The notes beneath the pieces were generated by a model. It searched no databases, was not told where the DNA came from, and was given only the letters and a program-made list of their open reading frames with translations. Positions 58,200-64,000 of a stretch of DNA of 64,000 nt are shown one piece after another (position 1 is the first letter of the stretch; the number at the start of each line of letters is the position of its first letter). The translations under genes were made by a program, and so were the position numbers. The DNA is from Pyxicephalus adspersus (lineage: Eukaryota; Chordata; Amphibia; Anura; Pyxicephalidae), in the NCBI RefSeq assembly GCF_032062135.1, contig NC_092861.1, forward strand, positions 144,857,770 to 144,921,769. The letters run 5' to 3'.

Positions 58200-58520
58200 G
58201 TCCTTTTCAAAACCATACTCATTAAAATGGCAATGGCCCCTATCTTCGAGGCTACAACAGTCTCCACTCTTTTGGAGAAATTGTTATCCAGGTAGCCAAA
58301 AAGCACAAATGAGGTCAGGTACCATTGATACACTTCTTACCAAAGGTTGTTAGCGAGGCTGTGTTTAGGGCTCGGTATTGTCCACTCAAGCTTTTCTAAA
58401 CCAAACTCATCAATGTGAGTCTTTATAGAGCTGGCTTTGTACACTGGGGCACAGTCATGCTGGAATGGCAGAGGACATTCTCCAACTGTAACCATAAGCT
58501 TAGAAGAGTACAATTGTTCA
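58200..58520 (-). pseudogene. Second Tc1-like transposase fragment, opposite strand
   Basis: On the minus strand, 58375-58490 reads LPFQHDCAPVYKASSIKTHI and EFGLEKLEW. This matches the known Tc1 layout of a catalytic aspartate in a QHDCAPVHKA-type motif followed by an E-F-G-V-E-x-L-x-W motif. The downstream part (towards 58200) is degraded but contains the antisense of 'gaccTcat..tgtgctt' expected near the C-terminus. It begins almost where the plus-strand relic ends. Confidence 0.75.
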
Positions 58521-58679
58521 CATGTCTTAGTGGCAATACATCACCCTGCATTGGAAGCATCTGAAATCAACAGTTTCAGAGGGTATTCACATATATTTGG
58601 CTTAAGTATATGATTATTATATTACTTATATGATATTAGAAAAAGGAAGAACTAAGCACCTGCATTCATTAGGAACTTG

Positions 58680-58830
58680 AACAGCCATCTTTTAAAAAGG
58701 AGTACACCTTTAAGACTTGACTGTTTACTTGCTGCTTAATATATCCTACCCCATGTACAGGGGCCGTTGTAATAACATAATCAAAGTTTTCATTTCATCT
58801 GTCAGTATGATGCTTTAGCTAAATGGTGTA
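58680..58830 (-). mobile_element. 5' end of a Tc1-like element (same family as 57490-58190)
   Basis: The reverse complement reads TACACCATTTAGCTAAAGC at the terminus, then 'gatgaaatgaaaactttgattatgttattacaacggcccctgt' and 'ggatatattaagcagcaagtaaac', the non-coding 5' region preceding the transposase start in this family. The coding part is missing. Confidence 0.65.
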
Positions 58831-61800
58831 TCTAGGTATCCTGTTGTTGTCTACAAATATTTCTCACCATATTATAGGTACATTTATTGAGCTCTTGCAA
58901 GTCCATAATAATAAAGAATGTTTGTGTATTGCCATTGATCACATAGAAGAGGGCGAAATTAGCAGCCCATCCCCAAAAGTAGAAACTGGTTTGAAGGGCC
59001 ACTGTGCATTTTGCATATGGCAAGCAAACTGATAGGGAATTAAATGGATACTGGTAAAGCATGGCTTGGGCATTTTAGAACTGGACGATGATAGCGGTGT
59101 TTCATGGGTTTCATGGGTTTCATGCCCGTCATTGGTGGATCAGAACTTGTATTGCTCCTTTTAGGAAGATTTTCTCTTTAGTCCTGCCCTGTAGACACAA
59201 ATGGATGTGCAAAGAAATGGGCAAAAAAGGGAAATGCCTTTTTAGACAGTGATTACCGGAACAAGTGGAAGATTTTTACTTTTGTTTTTCTGGCAATCGG
59301 ACAATATTATTTTAGGTTCTCCTATATTTTTACCAGGACAAATATAAAAGGTAATTCTTCTTAAATAGGTCAGAGACAACAATAAAAACTACAACCCTTA
59401 AGCATGTATCCAGACTTGGATATGTCCAAGTATTAGCCTCTTTTGGATTCTGTACAGCAGAGCTGAAAATAAGAGAGCCCCAGAGACATAAGCTTCTTAG
59501 TCTGCCGCTTCTCCTTTTACTCTTCAGTCAAAGACAAAAAGAACGACAAGACCTTTAATAGTTAAAAAATATCAGGCTACCTGTCCTTGCTAGACAGGGT
59601 TGTGCTAAATGACCGAGACGTGTATTTCTGAAGAGTAGATGTGCAGAAATACAAATGGTCTGGCAGGTAAAACAGTTCCCATAGATGTATGTCATCTGTG
59701 TATTTAGCTGTTTGCCTGGAGTTCAGCTTTAATAGATTCCATCCGGTGAACCTTCATTTCAAAGTTAACACATAAAGACATCCCTTCTTCAAGAAACCCA
59801 GACCCAGCCCATCGATTTTCATGGCCAAATCCTTACTACCTTACAAATTAGGCTCTGTGCGTTTTATGTTGTTAATTTACGTCATTCATTCCGAACAAAG
59901 TATTTTTTTTAGGGACTGCAAACATCACTTTTTGAAACATTTACAACATATTTGTTTTAATAAGGTGAAAAAAACAATGTACCTACAGACTATATTGCAG
60001 TATTTTTTCATCACCTTTTCGGTTGGCGAGAAACGAAGCAGACAGAGTTGGCTAAAAAAAACAGGGAGTTCACCGGTGAATGTGGTTTAAACTTGAAGCT
60101 TTTTTTTTATAAAGTCCTAAAAAATGTTTTTGATCTAACTTCACGGACTGCTAAAGAAATCTGAAACTTCCTCCAGTAAAGAAGAGATGTCAGAAAAGTA
60201 TTTTCCTTTTTTTTTTTAATTTGCCTCCCCCCTCCTCCTAAAGAAAAAGCTTAGAGACTTTGCTTGCACGGTTCCGTATGTGAAAGCTGTTAATTGGTTT
60301 ACTTTCAAGCTCAGATTAAACATAGTTTGTTGTGTTTGGAGGTTCTTTTGAAATTGTTGAAAAAAAGTCAGACTTTGTCAGTCTTTTCTTGACTTCTGGA
60401 ATTTGCGCCCTTCACAACATCCAAGGTGTTATTTTGGAAAGCTCTTCACTGACCAGTTGCGTTTTTTAAGGACAACTCGTGTCTGTGGATGGATGACCAT
60501 TGAGAGTTTGCTGTTTCCTAGGCGGTTTATTCCGGCTTCCATATTTGTTAGATTTTTTTCCTTTCTCCAAACCTCAGGGGTACTCCACCTGTACTGACCA
60601 TGAATTATTTATAACTTTTTATAAATTTCCATAATTTATTCTAATGTCTAGCCTGACTGGTTGCTGAGTTAGACCCTTGGTCTGCCTCAAACTCAAACTT
60701 TGACTCATGAGTCCCCTTGAATAAAATTTCTTTCATTGGGTAACTCTTGGCTTGTTTTAGACTCCTGACTCTCCTTAGTCCTTAGTCCAATATAGATAAG
60801 AGCTAGTATGGGCAATGCAAATTGGCTGTTTTCTCTTGGCTTTGGAATACCTTATCAATCAAAGAAATGAAGTAGGGTCTTCTGAATAAGACCCATCCTT
60901 TACTATTCTTTTTATGACGTGATTTTTGGCATGACTTTTGACTTTGTCTACTTAGTTTTTATGAACATTTGGATCCTCCATAAATCAACCTTGGAAGACG
61001 TCAGTGCATTCAATGCCAATGGGGTCACTTCTATATGAATTTTGTTAAACCTTATCAGTCAAAGGAATAGACATGGGGCCAAACAATGACATTAAATATG
61101 GTCCCATGGCACTATATCAATACAGTTTTATAATATTATTAATAATTTAGCGAGAAGATTTCTGAAAGAATTTTTTCTTAACTTGCTTTTCAGACAGCCA
61201 GAGCTCAGAGGCTCTTGGCGTCAGCACCAAAATGTGTCCAGGCCCTCTTATATCATTAAATACAAGGACCAAGGATTGGTCCTGCATTGTATATGATGAT
61301 GCAAACCTGAGGGGTGGTCATAGGACAGGAGACTATCATTCATAGGAAATCAAATCATATTCTTCATGGTGCTGGGGGGAGGGTGAGCATAGCAAAGGGT
61401 TCAATCTCTGCTGTACTGTGATTCCCAGGATAACATTATCATGCACACAGAAGGTACATCGTTAGCACCGGATAATTGACGTCAGACTTAGGACGTCAGG
61501 TAATAGTTGCTGTAAACAATTTTTCGTGATAACTTGCAGTAACAGAAGAACGAATGGGAGATGTACATATAGAGCTATATGTATGCTGGAAGAGCAAGTG
61601 GCACCCCGCTGTGCTCTATTCCATAGGAGTGCACAGAGTTGTTCTTTTGACTTCTGCCTTGGCAGATTGAGGAATGATGTTGGGGGACTGTTGTGCATAA
61701 GTCACATTTTCCCCAAGGATAAGTGTGTCTATTCATTATGAGCGACAATCCATTCAAGTTCATTCATCTTGAGTGACAATAATTTATTGTAGGTGCAAAA

Positions 61801-62637
61801 AATTAGGCAATTGCCAGAGAAGTAATGACAGCCCCACCTTTCACTTTACCCTGATTCCCAGTTACTTTCTGTCTGGGTGTTAATGGTGAGCGCTACTGAA
61901 TCTCCCCAACTGGAACACTTACAACAATGAAAACATTTTTCCATTTTGGCTATATTTACACTTTAAAGATTGTACATACTTGAGATAAGCATATAATGTC
62001 CATCAAAGTGCAAATCTTTCAAAAAGAGAGATAAGTGAAATGTAAAGTTCCTAAAAATATGTATATAATGTGAACAACCTGACAATGCACGCCTGTATGT
62101 TTCATGTCAAAGGACAACAGCTTGAGAACAGTGATTGCTAACAAGGCTGAAGTAAGTGATTGCAGTTTTAAAGGTGAATGTAATAATGACTTTTGCTCGG
62201 CTAGAAGTAATTGGAGCAGACACTGGAATTCGAAACTGGATCTTTCACTGAATATTCACCCTTTCATTGTTCTGCCCGGGCCTGTAAAAACTAATCTCAA
62301 TCAAGAAGTTCTTTAAAGTGTCATATTGGTATATGAGATCACAAATGAAGTGAATTATGAACTTTAAAGGTAGACACCAGTCAAATATTATATACTTAAG
62401 TAAACACGTGACTGGAAGAAAAAGCTTCATAGGCAAAGTACTGGTTTACTTACCCAGCTACACAGTCCACCTGCAAAAAAGAGCACGGCTACTTTTAGGT
62501 AAGGAGGAGAATGTGACCTTCCTGTCAAGTGATGGCACTGTCACATACAGATCTGACGTTTATGATGAAGTGCATGACAGCCCCAAACACAAATTCTTCC
62601 ATAACACGTTTTCTCTTTATTTCGCTACACTATTTTA
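58831..62637. other. Unassigned DNA
   Basis: No gene or named repeat is supported in these 3.8 kb. A small direct repeat (tttcatggg, three times) lies at about 59100-59124. The repeat-free stretches 59800-60400 and 61180-61330 could hold conserved non-coding sequence, but this cannot be tested here. Confidence 0.4.
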
Positions 62638-62639
62638 CA

Positions 62640-62905
62640 GTCCACCCTTTCTCCACCTTCCTAACATGGGGGAACCATAGAAATAACTTACAGGTCTCAG
62701 GGAACCCCTGCCAGTATTTATAATATGCCCAGTTCATGGTACATTAGCCTAATGGTCAATGGGATGAATGCTTTTTACATTGTTGGCCAGTGGAAAGATT
62801 ACCATCTTTCTATAAAGCCAAGTAGATCATTGGTATCAGTGGTAACTCACTTGGAACACACAAATTTCTCATTGCCCAAGGAACCCCTAGCAACTAGTGT
62901 TCCAT
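62640..62905 (-). mobile_element. hAT-type family A, copy 4
   Basis: Inverted copy: 'ctccaccttcctaacatgggggaacc', 'cattgttggccagtggaaagat' and 'caatttctcattgcccaaggaacccctagcaac'-like text. No target duplication is visible. Confidence 0.65.
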
Positions 62906-63800
62906 GGACAAACTCAGTGTATTAAATATGTCTAAAGGGCATGCATTTATATGCAATATGCTTTTGGCATCAGTCTGACACATCTCTGAGAAAAGAAATG
63001 GTTCTCAAGTAACGGTTAACCCACCTGCAGCCCTAAACACATGCAGAAAACTACTACTGGTTTACCAAGTTCCAAAAAAGTGATTTTGCATAAAAAACTC
63101 TATATAAACACCCCATAAAAAGGACAAAATCTACCTGCTGAGTAGCCCAAAATTTCAGCCTGTGCAACTTGGTGCTTCCATCCCGTCTTGATGATAGCTT
63201 GTGTTAGTCATGTACTATGGGCATTCCATTCTAAAATAATACATTTTGAAATTGTTTTCTTTTTCTAATTTTTTTTTTAGTGGAATGGAAATGCATGTCA
63301 CCCAACTGTCACGCAATGTCTGATTTTCTATTTGCTGAACTATGGGTTTTTACCATTTTTCCAAATACATTCCACCCAATGGATTGCTGAGTATGTACTT
63401 ATACTTTATTCAATAGACCATCATCATCATCAGACCTGTTAGGTACCAGTATGAGTTTAAAAGGTGTCAATAGCTTGGCTTTCCTTTACTCTAGGAGCAG
63501 TGGGCTCTCACTCCCTATATTGGCAATGAAAGATATAGCAGTAGAACAAGCTCATCTCCCTGCCACTCAGCCCTCGTCATCCATCACCATGTTCCTTACT
63601 ACTCCAGCACACCTGACTGGCTCCTTGTTCTGCATTTACCTCGACTGTGGAGGAGACTATATACAGGGGACTACAATAAGCTGATACCAATTCTAGTGTT
63701 TACATTGCATGCATTTATACAATACATTTCATGATGTAGCATTTATCTGTGCCTTTATATAAGCCTTAATATGAGCTTTAAAGTTCTCCTGTACCTAGAC
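62906..63800. other. Unassigned DNA
   Basis: No feature is recognised. The 77-codon plus frame at 63451-63684 has no motif. A short (CAT)n run lies near 63421-63431. Confidence 0.4.
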
Positions 63801-64000
63801 TACCGTATTTTTCGCCGTATAAGACGCTCCGGAATATAAGACGCACCCAATTTTAAAGGAGGAAAATCTAAAAAAAGAATCTGAAAGATTATTCCCCTTC
63901 TGGTCACTCATGTGCTATTCATACCTGTATTCCCCTTCTGATCATTCATGTGCCATTCAAATTCCCTTTCTGATCACTCTGTGCCATTCAAATTCCCCTT
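63801..64000. mobile_element. DNA-transposon-like element with minisatellite, cut by the window end
   Basis: It begins TACCGTATTTTTCGCCGTAT followed by 'aagacgctccggaatataagacgcaccc', a terminus I recognise from dispersed vertebrate DNA-type repeats. From 63891 an in-line repeat follows with unit 'attccccttctgatcactcatgtgccattcaa' in variants of 38, 32 and 31 bp (starts 63891, 63929, 63961, 63992). It continues beyond the window. The superfamily is not determined. Confidence 0.65.

Noticed and set aside
1..64000. tRNA, rRNA, snRNA or CRISPR features
   Set aside because: I looked for B-box-like GGTTCGA sequences, U6-like and 5S-like text and regularly spaced repeats with unique spacers; none was convincing.

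Overview
The window looks like non-coding DNA from a frog, most likely a ranoid anuran. I infer this from the mix of repeats: CR1-like LINE tails read on the minus strand, 3' ends of an L2-like LINE that finish in (AAT)n, hAT and Tc1 relics, and many palindromic MITEs. No bacterial features (operons, ribosome binding sites, CRISPR) apply. An assembly gap of 893 N lies at 7510-8402. I cannot name a single protein-coding gene. Nearly all the open reading frames are short chance frames or pieces of transposons.

Layout. 1-9.1 kb: an L2-like LINE tail, three hAT-type elements packed into 1.7 kb (2806-4458), a palindromic MITE, a second L2-like copy that runs to the gap, and a GC-rich repeat. 9.1-15 kb: a MITE with a LINE tail nested in it, another MITE at 11.2 kb, a possible minus-strand terminal exon at 12.5 kb, and a palindrome-rich foldback element at 14.2 kb. 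15-26.4 kb: a second possible minus-strand exon (15.3 kb), a 214-bp local duplication, a 489-bp element with perfect inverted termini (20.7-21.2 kb), hAT copies, and a small satellite-like array of units of about 220 bp (25.6-26.4 kb). 28-32 kb: an inverted second copy of the foldback element carrying a near-perfect 102-bp duplication, then a CR1-like and an L2-like LINE lying 5' end to 5' end. 33-41 kb: Tc1 relics, a third possible minus-strand exon region (35.2-35.6 kb), an hAT element interrupted by a solo LTR (36.1-37.1 kb), a 30-bp minisatellite (37.2-38.0 kb), and a small pogo/Tigger-like element. 42-55 kb: CR1-like tails, a MITE that splits a degenerate tandem repeat, a double hairpin at 52.7 kb, and a fourth L2-like copy. 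57.5-58.8 kb: a cluster of decayed Tc1-like fragments. 58.8-64 kb is mostly featureless; it ends in a DNA-transposon-like terminus followed by a short minisatellite that runs off the window.

The three possible exons are all on the minus strand, so they could belong to one large gene whose introns fill the window. This rests only on splice-like sites and coding-like composition, and I could not identify the product. The most solid results are structural: insertion events resolved by target-site duplications, and hairpin or tandem structures. I found no convincing new functional system. Family names are by recognition of motifs and ends, not by database search.
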